Shown: piece after piece, positions 25,601-33,584 of the stretch
Numbering within the stretch: position 1 is the stretch's first letter
How the letters are laid out: every line of letters begins with the position of its first letter
Source: Desulfobacula sp.
GTDB lineage: Bacteria > Desulfobacterota > Desulfobacteria > Desulfobacterales > Desulfobacteraceae
NCBI GenBank assembly: GCA_018645325.1
Contig: JABGOU010000010.1
Span: 25,739 to 89,738 of the forward strand
Direction of reading: 5' to 3'
DNA: 64,000 nt
The notes under the pieces: model-generated
Databases searched by the model: none
What the model saw: only the letters and a program-made list of their open reading frames with translations
Told to the model about the DNA's origin: nothing
Program-made: the position numbers and the translations under genes

Positions 25601-27157
25601 GAATCAGGCCTTATTTTTACCGGAGGAAATGACGGGATGCTGCATGCATTTGACGCACAAACCGGTGATGAAATGTTTGCGTATATCCCCCACATTGTTT
25701 TTGAGCATTTAACCGATTTGACTTTAGTTGACTATGACCATAAATTTTATGTTGATGCCACACCTTTTTCAAAGACTATCAATGTAAACAATAATGAACT
25801 GGTTGTTTTAACCGGCGGACTTAAAAAGGGAGGCAAAGGATATTTCTGCCTGGATATCACCAAAATTTTATATCAGAACACCACTTTTTCCGAAGATGAG
25901 CTGGCAACCCCTGCCCATACTGATGGGATTGATGTCTTATGGGAGTATCCGCAGTTAACAACAGCCGGAGCAATTTTTGCAAGTGATGATGATTTGGGAT
26001 ACAGTTTTAGTGATATTTTTATTGTTGAATCTTATAAAACCGACAGTGATCCTGGCAACCACAACTGGGTAGCCATTTTTGGGAATGGCTACGATTCTGT
26101 CAATGGGAGTGCCATACTTTACATTCTTAATGCATATACGGGCGAACTCATTAAAAAAATTGATACAGGTGCTGCGGGAAATAATGGCTTGTCAAGCCCG
26201 GCCCTGATTGACATCGACAATGATGGAAAAGTTGATTATGCTTATGCCGGGGATCTTTTGGGCAACATGTGGAAATTTGATTTGACCAGTGATGATTCTG
26301 CAAACTGGAAAGTTGCCTACACAGAGACTGACAGCTCTCCTGCCCCGTTGTTTTCATCTCCGAGTCAGCCTATTACATCTACACCGGATGTAATGAATCA
26401 TTGCGCCGATGATGAAGGCTATATGGTCCTTTTTGGCACGGGCAAATTTATTGCTGAATCCGACCGAACCAATAATGACCAGCAAACAATTTATGGAATT
26501 TGGGATACGGGTTTCCCCGTGGGTGAATGGAATGAAACACTTGGTACTTTATCAAAAATGGCCGGAGCTACTCTGCTTGAGCAGACAGAAATTAATTTCC
26601 AGTATCTGAATGATCATTATTTGAGGACATTGAGTGACAATGAAGCCACCTGGGTTGAAGTTAATGAAGCCAGTGGACTTATAGAATCCGGCACCCATAT
26701 TGGCTGGTATTTTGATTTACCCATGGACATGGACAATGATTTGGTTTTAGATGGAGAACGAGTAATTAAAAATGTCATGATTCGTGACGGACATCTTATT
26801 GCTATTGCATTTACTCCCAATGATTCACCATGTACAGGTGGGGGTACATCCATGGTGCATGAGTTAGATGCCTGCGACGGTAGCAGACTGAGTTCACCAC
26901 AATTTGATATTAATGAGGATGGTATTATAGACATAAGTGATATGATAGAGATAGATGATCCCGACAATCCTGGACAGATGATCTTGGTACCCCCAACGGG
27001 AAAAGGATATGATGGTCTTTTACATCCTCCGATTATTGTGACTATGCCTAATAAGACGGTTGAAATGAAAATATTCAGCAGTTCAGCCGGGACAACGGAA
27101 AGACTTTTTGAAAATGCTGAAGGTGGGTTTTATTATTGGCGGGAAATTAAAAATTAA
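22625..27157 (+). CDS. pilY1: PilY1 pilus-tip protein with VWA domain, two golvesin-like inserts and C-terminal propeller
   Basis: This 1510-residue secreted protein has a signal peptide (residues 1-33), then a von Willebrand A domain starting at residue 51 with the metal-site motif D57-x-S59-x-S61 (DNSGS). Two homologous inserts of about 130-145 residues (about 176-322 and 482-615) share IIVDN...G...SGTW, KVYAWW/EVYAWW, ITINH and ADAIKF motifs, which are the marks of golvesin/Xly carbohydrate-binding-like domains. The C-terminal half (about 955-1490) is the PilY1 beta-propeller with GDIVHSAPL and a calcium loop DIDNDGKVDYAY. PilY1 proteins sit at the pilus tip and act in adhesion, retraction control and surface sensing. 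Two such inserts inside the VWA part are unusual. It closes the fimT operon. Confidence 0.9.
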   Translation: MVFKKKIAGFTGKCKFIMLSLFFLLYYTTNGLCIDISDDPMDTKVQAAPPNIMFVIDNSGSMDWEFMTEENNGRFTISGSAHEYLFSNPGDNVYSSYSSNGTILSNTDKEYWKGQWSGYNKLYYNPSSTYTPWPGTATYTMDDADLKTSYSNPIHVSGGDPSITLKNTFKTITYRTPIIVDNADGGPDFTTTGTWSESSYENEWPYPDATHSSLSTNGSGTAVFKPDIPNTDVYEVYAWWNCYSSRDTNAKITINHIGGPTIIFKTQQASAVTKNEPGVCGEWISLGDYNFNSDDSGNVVIERHGASTGDSTIADAIKFIRTSTPDADILIKNAHYFTWYDENSNETVDNLEVYLVTWEDTDADDILDHRLYYQVDNTDDDKVESLELRPLSYHKDDQGNDEVPNDIQPKNYDENGSDFTYKTDEEDLQNFANWYSYYRRRELAAKAAIAKSILDLDWVYAGFYTINSGLRQTVLPINVESNSIIVDNKDSGFTKSGTWKESSAQNYGQEYNESSLYSSRGTAKWTPSLTAGSYKVYAWWGYAGSRTTQAQYTINHSGGTSTITKNHNIQTEAFQWQLLGTYSFNAGTSGYVTVKNIGSTRKYASADAIKFEGTSGGTTVDDTDTLLNLLYEMNSSGGTPLRAALRDVGRYYDQDDGYTGNLGTSPFKDEADGGACQQAFTVLMTDGYYNGSDPGIGNEDGDDGAPYADSYSDTLADMAIKYYDTDLADTLPDNLPTNNYDNKKSQHMITYSVSFGVTGTIDQTDMDNDGITDNPSYEDDPYFLNSNTPKPTWPNPDSGDSQKIDDLWHAAVNGRGEFFSADDPEELVSSLNSVFENLASRIASGASVSVNGDELNTGSVMYQSTYTSGDWEGDVTAYPIDSHTGEIKTEDSDILWHASEKLQSQDWDTGRKIVTYNGYDDIIIFRYDNLTALQKTSIDSNPDVVDFIRGKEISGFRSRQKKLGDIVHSAPLLVIGDSMDNDSDSDIDEEDEESGLIFTGGNDGMLHAFDAQTGDEMFAYIPHIVFEHLTDLTLVDYDHKFYVDATPFSKTINVNNNELVVLTGGLKKGGKGYFCLDITKILYQNTTFSEDELATPAHTDGIDVLWEYPQLTTAGAIFASDDDLGYSFSDIFIVESYKTDSDPGNHNWVAIFGNGYDSVNGSAILYILNAYTGELIKKIDTGAAGNNGLSSPALIDIDNDGKVDYAYAGDLLGNMWKFDLTSDDSANWKVAYTETDSSPAPLFSSPSQPITSTPDVMNHCADDEGYMVLFGTGKFIAESDRTNNDQQTIYGIWDTGFPVGEWNETLGTLSKMAGATLLEQTEINFQYLNDHYLRTLSDNEATWVEVNEASGLIESGTHIGWYFDLPMDMDNDLVLDGERVIKNVMIRDGHLIAIAFTPNDSPCTGGGTSMVHELDACDGSRLSSPQFDINEDGIIDISDMIEIDDPDNPGQMILVPPTGKGYDGLLHPPIIVTMPNKTVEMKIFSSSAGTTERLFENAEGGFYYWREIKN

Positions 27158-27176
27158 AAATTTTCAGGATAAAAAG

Positions 27177-27506
27177 ATGAAAATATTAAAATTTTTTTTA
27201 ATCATATTAAGCAGTTTTTTTTGTTTACTCACTATTTACACTGTAATATCTTTTGCAGAAGACCCGATACACCCTGGTTACCCTTTTGTCTTTGACATGA
27301 CTGGCAAGCTTGACAAAATTTATGATAAAAAACTGGTTATAGATGATGTTCTAGTCAAACTTTCCTCATCAACAACTTATCATGCTCCTGATTCGATCTT
27401 CACGAACCCCTCTGCATTTCAAAACAGAGATACAATTGGAATTATTTTGAAAAATAACAATACCAGGGAAGCTCTTTCTGTCTGGCTCATAAAAAAAGCT
27501 GATTAA
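27177..27506 (+). CDS. Small exported protein of unknown function
   Basis: The 109-residue product has a hydrophobic N-terminal signal or anchor (residues 3-27, possible cleavage after FA in VISFAED), then a short soluble domain with alternating beta pattern (VFDMTGKLDKIYDKKLVIDD...). I do not recognise a family. The ATG at 27177 has AAAAAG before it; it is 19 bp after pilY1 and so probably belongs to the same transcript. It may be a periplasmic accessory factor of the pilus. An in-frame upstream extension to 27108 overlaps pilY1 and is unlikely. Confidence 0.6.
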   Translation: MKILKFFLIILSSFFCLLTIYTVISFAEDPIHPGYPFVFDMTGKLDKIYDKKLVIDDVLVKLSSSTTYHAPDSIFTNPSAFQNRDTIGIILKNNNTREALSVWLIKKAD

Positions 27507-27560
27507 TTGGCTATTCCATTTTTCATTGTTTTTTATTCATGAAACTTGATATGTAAACCT

Positions 27561-28304
27561 ATGCAGAAAATCTTGATAAAAAATGTATCCAAAGAATATA
27601 TTTCCGATTTTAAAAGGAAGAGAAAAACAGCGGTTGACAATGTTTCTTTGTCCATAGAAAAAGCAGAAATCTTCGGGATTATCGGTGTGAACGGTGCCGG
27701 CAAGAGCACCATTATCAAGATGATCATGGGGTTTATCAAACCTCATTCAGGTCAGATCTTTGTTTCTGGAAAAACGCCTTTGGACCCTGATTCCCGGCGT
27801 AATCTAGGGTATCTGCCTGAAAATCCCTATTTTTATGATAATTTAACAGCCAGGGAACTCTTGATGTTCAGCTGCCAGGCTTCGGGGCTTGATAAAAAAA
27901 CTTCCATAAGGCGGATTGAAATTCTTTTAAAAAAAGTAGGGCTTTTTGCAGAGCAAAATCAGAAACTGAGGACCTTTTCCAAAGGGATGACCCAGCGGGC
28001 CGGCATCTGCTTTGCCCTGGTCCACGACCCGGATATCATTATCCTTGATGAGCCAATGTCCGGCCTTGATCCACTTGGCAGGAAAATCGTGATTGATCTT
28101 ATTTGTGATCTTAAACAAAGAGGGAAGACAGTCTTGTTCTGCTCTCATATTTTAAATGATGTGGAAAGGATCTGTGATCGTGTGGGCATCATGGATGGCG
28201 GAAGTCTGAAAAGGGTTTATACCAAAGAGGAAATTTTTAAAAGTGTTGATGCAGAAAATAACCTGGAAGAAATATTTTTAAAGATAATAGGTAGAAATCA
28301 ATGA
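27561..28304 (+). CDS. ABC transporter ATP-binding protein (PilH-like context)
   Basis: The 247-residue ATPase has Walker A GVNGAGKST (about residue 41), the signature FSKGMTQRAGI (about 140) and Walker B DIIILDEPMSGLDP (about 158), typical of ABC-2 (CcmA/NatA-like) exporters. The start at 27561 is preferred because it removes a five-residue TTG extension; the Shine-Dalgarno is weak. It is coupled by ATGA to the permease gene. In Myxococcus an ABC transporter (PilH/PilI) encoded next to pilA is needed for pilus formation, and the location here suggests a similar role; that is inference. Confidence 0.85.
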   Translation: MQKILIKNVSKEYISDFKRKRKTAVDNVSLSIEKAEIFGIIGVNGAGKSTIIKMIMGFIKPHSGQIFVSGKTPLDPDSRRNLGYLPENPYFYDNLTARELLMFSCQASGLDKKTSIRRIEILLKKVGLFAEQNQKLRTFSKGMTQRAGICFALVHDPDIIILDEPMSGLDPLGRKIVIDLICDLKQRGKTVLFCSHILNDVERICDRVGIMDGGSLKRVYTKEEIFKSVDAENNLEEIFLKIIGRNQ

Positions 28305-29119
28305 TGACGAGAAAATTGTTTGCCCTGACCATTTTAACATTTAAAGAAGGAGTCCGGGACAGGGCATTGTTTGGGATTGGCCTTTTTTCATTGTTGTTAA
28401 TGGCAGGTTCCATTGTTGTGGTGAGCATGTTCATGCGGGAACTTCACAAGGTGACTGTGGATATTAATCTTTCAGCCATTACTTTTGCAGGTCTTTTACT
28501 GAGCTTTTTTGTCTCAATTAACCTGATGTCAAAGGATATTGACAGGTACACCATTTACTCGGTTCTGTCCAAACCATTTTCCAGAAGCCAGTATATCTGG
28601 GGAAAATATCTGGGAATCATGCTATTGATCGTTACTGCAATGGGTATATTGACTTTTTGCAGCAGTCTTGCCATCTGGTTTACCAAATCACAGTATTCAT
28701 TGTATTTTCAGGGATTTTCCTGGATGGAATTTTATAAAGCCGTGTATGCTGAACTTTTAATGTTTTTTCTGCTGAATGCGCTTATAGTATTTTTTTCCAC
28801 AATCACAACCAGCTCATTTATAACACTTTTATTCAGCATATCCACTTATATTGCCGGCCAGACAATTGAAGAAGTGGTTCTGTTTTTAAAGACAAAACAT
28901 GCTGCTGAAATATTTATGTCCGAGGGCATAAATACTATTATTGGTATTGTTCAGTATATCCTGCCCAATCTGTCTGTATTTGATCTTAAACTACAGTCTG
29001 CCCACGCCATTACCATATCATGGGACTACCTTGCCGCCGTCACGGGTTACAGCATAGTATACTCCATAGTCCTGCTGATTATGGCATCTCTTATCTTTAA
29101 TAAAAGAGAGCTTCGATGA
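28301..29119 (+). CDS. ABC-2 type transporter permease (PilI-like context)
   Basis: This 272-residue integral membrane protein has six predicted segments, beginning FALTILTFKEGVRDRALFGI, which is the N-terminal helix pattern of ABC-2 permeases, and DIDRYTIYSVLSKPFSRSQY, a typical cytosolic loop. It overlaps both neighbours by 4 bp (ATGA), so ATPase, permease and the next protein are a coupled three-gene unit. The substrate is unknown. Its place after pilY1 parallels the pilGHI genes of Myxococcus. Confidence 0.85.
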   Translation: MMTRKLFALTILTFKEGVRDRALFGIGLFSLLLMAGSIVVVSMFMRELHKVTVDINLSAITFAGLLLSFFVSINLMSKDIDRYTIYSVLSKPFSRSQYIWGKYLGIMLLIVTAMGILTFCSSLAIWFTKSQYSLYFQGFSWMEFYKAVYAELLMFFLLNALIVFFSTITTSSFITLLFSISTYIAGQTIEEVVLFLKTKHAAEIFMSEGINTIIGIVQYILPNLSVFDLKLQSAHAITISWDYLAAVTGYSIVYSIVLLIMASLIFNKRELR

Positions 29120-29961
29120 AGCGGCAGTTCATCCTGGTGTTATTTCTTTTTGTGTCAATATTTTTTTGTTTTATGTTTCAAAAAAATTTAATAGAAAAAA
29201 GAGAAATTTTTCTTAAAGAAAACTATGCAGGATATATACTGCCTTCAAAGATTACAGGTCCAGCATCCCTGGAATTTTCAGGTATTGTTGCTGATTTTCT
29301 TTTTTTGAAAATTACTACATTTTTTGGGGGTGAATTTAATCAAAATGAACCTATTGACAACAAATATGCCCAGTTTCTTTATGAATCAATGAATATTCTT
29401 ACGGATTTGGATCCCTGGTTCTGGGATGCTTATCTGATGGCAGACATGATTCTGACCTGGGATTTCGGAAAGATTGATCTTGCCAATAAACTTCTTTTAA
29501 AGGCAATGGCACACAGAAAAGAGGATTTTAAGGTGCCGTATTATATCGGCTTTAATTATTTTTATTTTTTAAAGGATAACCTTAATGGGGCCAGGTATTT
29601 AATGCAGGCTGCCAGGCTTCCCAAAGCACCAGGTTATTTGTCTTCCCTTGCCACAAGACTTTCAATGTATCAAAATCAGTACAGGCCCGCCATTATGTTT
29701 TTAAATGATATCATTAAATCCACCCAAAACCCGGAACTTCGAAAGCAGTTTGAAATAAGGCTTAAAACCCTGATGATTATGGACAGGCTTGAAAAAAAAG
29801 TTCATGAATTTAAAAAAAGATTTGGAACTTTCCCTGACCGGTTATCTGATCTTACTGACAAGGGGCTTGTTAAATTAATTCCCGATGATCCCTATGGTGG
29901 AAAGTTTATCCTTCTTGAAAACAAGAGAGTGTATACCACCAGCAAAATGATTTATAAATAG
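29116..29961 (+). CDS. Membrane-anchored TPR protein with GspG-like C-terminus (possible PilG-role protein)
   Basis: The 281-residue protein has one N-terminal membrane anchor (residues 4-22), a helical middle region with TPR-like repeats (about 75-200), and a C-terminus FKKRFGTFPDRLSDLTDKGL...IPDDPYGGKF that looks like the calcium-binding tail of major pseudopilin GspG. I know of no named family with this mix. Being coupled to an ABC transporter in a pilus locus, it may be the third component of a PilGHI-like complex. No prepilin cleavage site is present, so it is not itself a pilin. The role is inferred. Confidence 0.6.
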   Translation: MKRQFILVLFLFVSIFFCFMFQKNLIEKREIFLKENYAGYILPSKITGPASLEFSGIVADFLFLKITTFFGGEFNQNEPIDNKYAQFLYESMNILTDLDPWFWDAYLMADMILTWDFGKIDLANKLLLKAMAHRKEDFKVPYYIGFNYFYFLKDNLNGARYLMQAARLPKAPGYLSSLATRLSMYQNQYRPAIMFLNDIIKSTQNPELRKQFEIRLKTLMIMDRLEKKVHEFKKRFGTFPDRLSDLTDKGLVKLIPDDPYGGKFILLENKRVYTTSKMIYK

Positions 29962-29975
29962 TGCCCGCATATGCT

Positions 29976-30755
29976 TTATTTTTCCTGCCAGACCGGGGGG
30001 CGTTTTTCAAAAAATGCGTTAACCCCTTCTTTTGCATCATCTGTGGTGCAAAGTCTGGCAAAGGCCTCATTCATATAGGCAAACTGTGCCTGGTAACTCA
30101 TATCTTCTGAATGGTAAAATGCAGTTTTTGCAATTTGCACTGCAATGGGGCTTTTTTTAGCCAGTTCTTCTGCCCATTGAAGTGCCAGGGAATCAAGGTC
30201 TTGTTTTGGGACAATTTTATTGATCAGGCCAAGAGAAAGCGCTTCGGGTGCTTTTATTAATTTTCCATAGAGTAACAATTCCAATGCTTTTTTCCGGCCA
30301 ACACATCTGGCAACGGGAATGACAGGACCCACACAATTAAGGCCCACATTGATGGCCGTAAGGCCCATGCGGGAATTATCAGCAGCAATAACCAGATCTG
30401 CTGCAGCAATAAGGCCCATGCCGTTTGCTGCCGCAACCCCCTGAAGCTGGGCAATAACTGGTTTTTTTAACTTTGAGATGGTAACAAGGGGTTGTTCCAT
30501 TCTCTCTATCCATTCGCGGTATTCTATGGCTGTTTTTCCGGAAAGCTCTGTTACGTCAATTCCAGCACAAAACGCTCTGCCGGCCCCCTTTAAAAGAATG
30601 ACCCTGACTAATGGGTCTGAATCCAGGTCAATTAGTGCCTGATTCAGTTCGAGGGCCATCTGGCTGCTAAAGGTATTCATGCTTTCAGGGCGGTTTAAAG
30701 TAAGTGTTGCAACATGGTTTTCGCCTGTTTTAATAAGAATTTTTTCAAATTTCAT
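29976..30755 (-). CDS. Enoyl-CoA hydratase/isomerase (crotonase) family protein
   Basis: The 259-residue protein has the crotonase fold: substrate-CoA loop GAGRAFCAGIDVTELSGK (about residues 55-72), oxyanion-hole region GVAAANGMGLIAAADLVIAA and the C-terminal helix. The two glutamates that activate water in true hydratases are not found at the expected places: the segments read GLIAAADLV and TAINVGLNCVGPV. So the reaction may not be hydration; isomerase, hydrolase or decarboxylase activity is possible. It is convergent with the TPR gene. ATG at 30755 has AAGGA upstream. Confidence 0.82.
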   Translation of the reverse strand: MKFEKILIKTGENHVATLTLNRPESMNTFSSQMALELNQALIDLDSDPLVRVILLKGAGRAFCAGIDVTELSGKTAIEYREWIERMEQPLVTISKLKKPVIAQLQGVAAANGMGLIAAADLVIAADNSRMGLTAINVGLNCVGPVIPVARCVGRKKALELLLYGKLIKAPEALSLGLINKIVPKQDLDSLALQWAEELAKKSPIAVQIAKTAFYHSEDMSYQAQFAYMNEAFARLCTTDDAKEGVNAFFEKRPPVWQEK

Positions 30756-30803
30756 TATATTACATCCTTTTTAATAAGTTTTAATCCCAAATTATATCCT
30801 AAA

Positions 30804-30867
30804 ACTCAACTTTCGATCTTAAGTTCTTGTAGGCCCTACTCAAATCTGGCAACTCCAAAAGTTGAGT
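30804..30867. repeat. Structured inverted-repeat element
   Basis: Ten-base arms (30804-30813 and 30858-30867) flank a loop that itself contains a near-palindrome GTAGGCCCTAC and CTTAAG. It sits between two leftward genes, after the stop of the anti-sigma-kinase-like gene and upstream of the crotonase gene. It could be a leader or terminator hairpin, or a dispersed intergenic repeat; only one copy is in this window. Confidence 0.5.
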
Positions 30868-30877
30868 CCTATAATAT

Positions 30878-31291
30878 TCAACAATTAAGTTTTTTCACCA
30901 TTTTGATTATATTAAAACCTTCCGGTGTACGAGTATATTCAACCTTGTCCATCACCTGGTTTATGATATACATGCCAAGTCCCCCGGGTTTGATTTCAGT
31001 AATGTTCCTTATTTTGATGGAATTTTTATCAAATTTGATGCCATTATCAATAATTGAGGTGGTAAGAAGATTCGGCTCCAGTCTAAAATTCAAGTCAATT
31101 TTCCGGTTATATTCATTTTTGTAACCGTGCTTTATAATATTTGAACAGGCTTCATCAATAGCAAGAATAATACAACCCGAATCCTCTTTTGAAAGACTGG
31201 TCTTTGACATAATTTCTTTTATCGCCTTTCTTACATCTTTCAAGTTTTTTGGATGCGACATTATACTTAAAGAAATGGATTCAAATTTCAT
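30878..31291 (-). CDS. Anti-sigma factor-type serine kinase (RsbW/SpoIIAB-like ATPase)
   Basis: The 137-residue protein is a single HATPase_c domain with the N box LAIDEACSNIIKHGY (about residue 55), the G1-type motif IIDNGIKFD (about 85) and GGLGMYIINQVMD (about 103). Such proteins phosphorylate a STAS antagonist on serine and bind a partner that is released when the antagonist is dephosphorylated. It follows a PP2C phosphatase gene by 32 bp, and a STAS protein is encoded 3.5 kb away in the opposite direction. No sigma factor is seen, so the controlled partner is unknown. Confidence 0.85.
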   Translation of the reverse strand: MKFESISLSIMSHPKNLKDVRKAIKEIMSKTSLSKEDSGCIILAIDEACSNIIKHGYKNEYNRKIDLNFRLEPNLLTTSIIDNGIKFDKNSIKIRNITEIKPGGLGMYIINQVMDKVEYTRTPEGFNIIKMVKKLNC

Positions 31292-31323
31292 AAATTATGT
31301 ATCTTTTTAAATTATTGAAAATA

Positions 31324-32646
31324 TTAATTTGTAGTAAATACAAGAAGGGTCAAATCATCACTTCTGCCTTCTGTTAAGGTGAATTGATCCACAGAATTTA
31401 TTATCCCTTTGATAATCAAATCAGGATCATTGGGCTGCATTTTAATTACCTTTAAAAGTCGTTTTATATCAAATAATTTTCCACCAGTGTTCTTTGCCTC
31501 AATAACGCCATCTGTATAAATGGTAACGCTTGAATTTTCTTGAAGTTCAAATGTTTCCTGTTCATATTGGGCATCCGAAAGAATGCCAAGCGGCAGGCCT
31601 TTTTTATTATCATGGCCCAAAAGCTGGCTTTCTCCATCATTGCAATAAACAGGGGATACATGACCTGCGTTGGCAATCTGGATATTGTTGCCGGCAGTAT
31701 CTAAAAGCATGTATATAAGGGTTACAAACATGCCTCTTTTTGCCCGTTCACATAAAACTTTGTTTATTTGGGTTAAAAGGTCTCTGGGTTCGGGGTATAA
31801 AAGGGTATAATATTGCAAATCGCTGGTCAGCCGGGCCATAAAAAGAGAAGCAGAAATCCCTTTTCCGGAAACATCTCCCAGAACTATTCCCAGTTTATCT
31901 TCAGGCAGTTTGAAAAAATTGTAAAAATCACCGCCTATCTCAAGGGCAGGTTGATTTAATGCGGCAAATCTATATGTTTCAACCATGGGAAGCTCTTTAG
32001 GCAGAAAACTTTCCTGGACTTCCCTGGCAAGTTTTAAATCCCTTTCAAGGGTTTCTCTTTGCAGAATGATTTTATGCATTTTAGCCGTATCAATGGCTAC
32101 TGCAACGCTGCTGCTGATGGTAACCAGCATCTCAAGTTCTTCATGAGAAAAAACAAAGGGTTTGGTCAATTTATTAATCACTTGTATGACGCCTATGATT
32201 TTGCCTGAAACCTTAAGTGGTACACAGAGCATTGCCCTGGTTCTGTATTTTGTCTTTTTATCATTTTCCGGAGAAAATTTAGGGTGCTGATAAACATCTT
32301 CAAGGTTCAGGGGAATCCCTGTTATGGCAACTGTTCCTGCAATGCCTTGCCCTTTTTTTAATCGAAAGATTTCCTTGATTTCATCGCCAACTTCACCAAG
32401 GGCAATCTGGAAAGTCAAGTCACCAGATTTATCATCAATTAAAAGCAGGCTGACTGCATCTGCCACAAAGGTTTTTTTTGTCGTCTCCATTACGCTGGAA
32501 AGAAGTTTTCCAATGGAAAGTTCCGAGTTGATCAAATTGGCAATTTTAATGCAGGTAGACAGGCGCTCAACTTTACGAAGACAGGATTTAAGATCAGATG
32601 AAAAATTTGTGGAAACAGGGAAAGGTATGTTTTTATTTGTTGTCAT
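31324..32646 (-). CDS. GAF-domain PP2C-type serine phosphatase (RsbU/SpoIIE family)
   Basis: The protein of about 440 residues has an N-terminal GAF sensor domain (about residues 40-190, with a GIAGTVAITGIPLN stretch), a coiled linker LERDLKLAREVQESFLPKELP, and a SpoIIE-type phosphatase domain (about 220-437) with EIGGDFYNFF, GDVSGKGISASLFMA and YTDGVIEAKN metal-site motifs. It should dephosphorylate a STAS antagonist in response to a small-molecule or redox signal. The ATG at 32646 is preferred over a GTG 20 codons upstream. It is divergent from mlaF, and both start within 150 bp. Confidence 0.88.
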   Translation of the reverse strand: MTTNKNIPFPVSTNFSSDLKSCLRKVERLSTCIKIANLINSELSIGKLLSSVMETTKKTFVADAVSLLLIDDKSGDLTFQIALGEVGDEIKEIFRLKKGQGIAGTVAITGIPLNLEDVYQHPKFSPENDKKTKYRTRAMLCVPLKVSGKIIGVIQVINKLTKPFVFSHEELEMLVTISSSVAVAIDTAKMHKIILQRETLERDLKLAREVQESFLPKELPMVETYRFAALNQPALEIGGDFYNFFKLPEDKLGIVLGDVSGKGISASLFMARLTSDLQYYTLLYPEPRDLLTQINKVLCERAKRGMFVTLIYMLLDTAGNNIQIANAGHVSPVYCNDGESQLLGHDNKKGLPLGILSDAQYEQETFELQENSSVTIYTDGVIEAKNTGGKLFDIKRLLKVIKMQPNDPDLIIKGIINSVDQFTLTEGRSDDLTLLVFTTN

Positions 32647-32789
32647 AGTCTTATTTTTATATAAAGGAGTTCTGGCTTTGTCAATCTTTGTAATTATCGT
32701 TGACACGCTAAAACCGGTAAGTTATTTATGATCATTCATAATTTGTACCTGACCGAAAACACTAAACAGACAGGTAACCAGCAGAATAT

Positions 32790-33575
32790 ATGATCAAAGT
32801 AGAAAATCTTGTAAAAAGGTATGGCAGTCTAATGGTTTCCAATAATTTAAATTGTCATTTTGAAAAAGGGAAAATTACTGTTATCCTTGGTGGGAGCGGA
32901 TCTGGAAAAACTTCTCTGCTAAGGCAGGTCACAGGATTGGAAAAACCGGATTCAGGCTCTGTCTATTTTAATGGGTTGGACCTTACAACCATGGGGAGAA
33001 AAAAATTATATGATACCAGAAAAAAAATGGGTATGCTCTTCCAGGGTTCTGCTCTTTTTAACTATTTGAATATTTTTGAAAACATAGCCTTTCCTTTACG
33101 GGAACATACTAAAATTGCTGATAATATTATCAAAACAATCGTGACCATGAAACTGGAAATGGTGGGACTAAGGGGGACGGAAAAATTGATGCCCTCCCAG
33201 TTATCCGGCGGGATGACCAAAAGGGTAGGGCTTGCCCGGGCCATTGTAATGGATCCTGAAATTATATTTTATGATGAGCCGACTTCCGGTCTTGATCCGA
33301 TTTCAACAGGGGTGATTGACAAACTTATCAAGGATCTTAACCAGGCGTTGAATATTACATCTGTTGTGGTTTCCCATGATATCAAATCCTGTTTCAGGAT
33401 AGCAGATAATATTATTATTCTATTTTACGGAGATATTATAGCAGAAGGAACCGTGGAAGAAATAAAAAACAGCAAAGATTTAAGGGTGAAACAGTTTATC
33501 AATGGGGAACCTGAGGGCCCGATTCCATTTACACGTACAGATAAGAACTATTTAGATGAAATATTATTTGATTAA
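32790..33575 (+). CDS. mlaF: Phospholipid ABC transporter ATP-binding protein MlaF
   Basis: The 261-residue ATPase has Walker A LGGSGSGKTSLL (about residue 35), the signature LSGGMTKRVGLARAI (about 137) and Walker B EIIFYDEPTSGLDP (about 158), and the C-terminal extension typical of MlaF. With MlaE, MlaD and MlaC it moves phospholipids between the outer and inner membranes to maintain lipid asymmetry. It starts a five-gene operon: mlaF, mlaE, mlaD, a STAS protein and mlaC. Confidence 0.93.
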   Translation: MIKVENLVKRYGSLMVSNNLNCHFEKGKITVILGGSGSGKTSLLRQVTGLEKPDSGSVYFNGLDLTTMGRKKLYDTRKKMGMLFQGSALFNYLNIFENIAFPLREHTKIADNIIKTIVTMKLEMVGLRGTEKLMPSQLSGGMTKRVGLARAIVMDPEIIFYDEPTSGLDPISTGVIDKLIKDLNQALNITSVVVSHDIKSCFRIADNIIILFYGDIIAEGTVEEIKNSKDLRVKQFINGEPEGPIPFTRTDKNYLDEILFD

Positions 33576-33584
33576 AGGAGCCTT

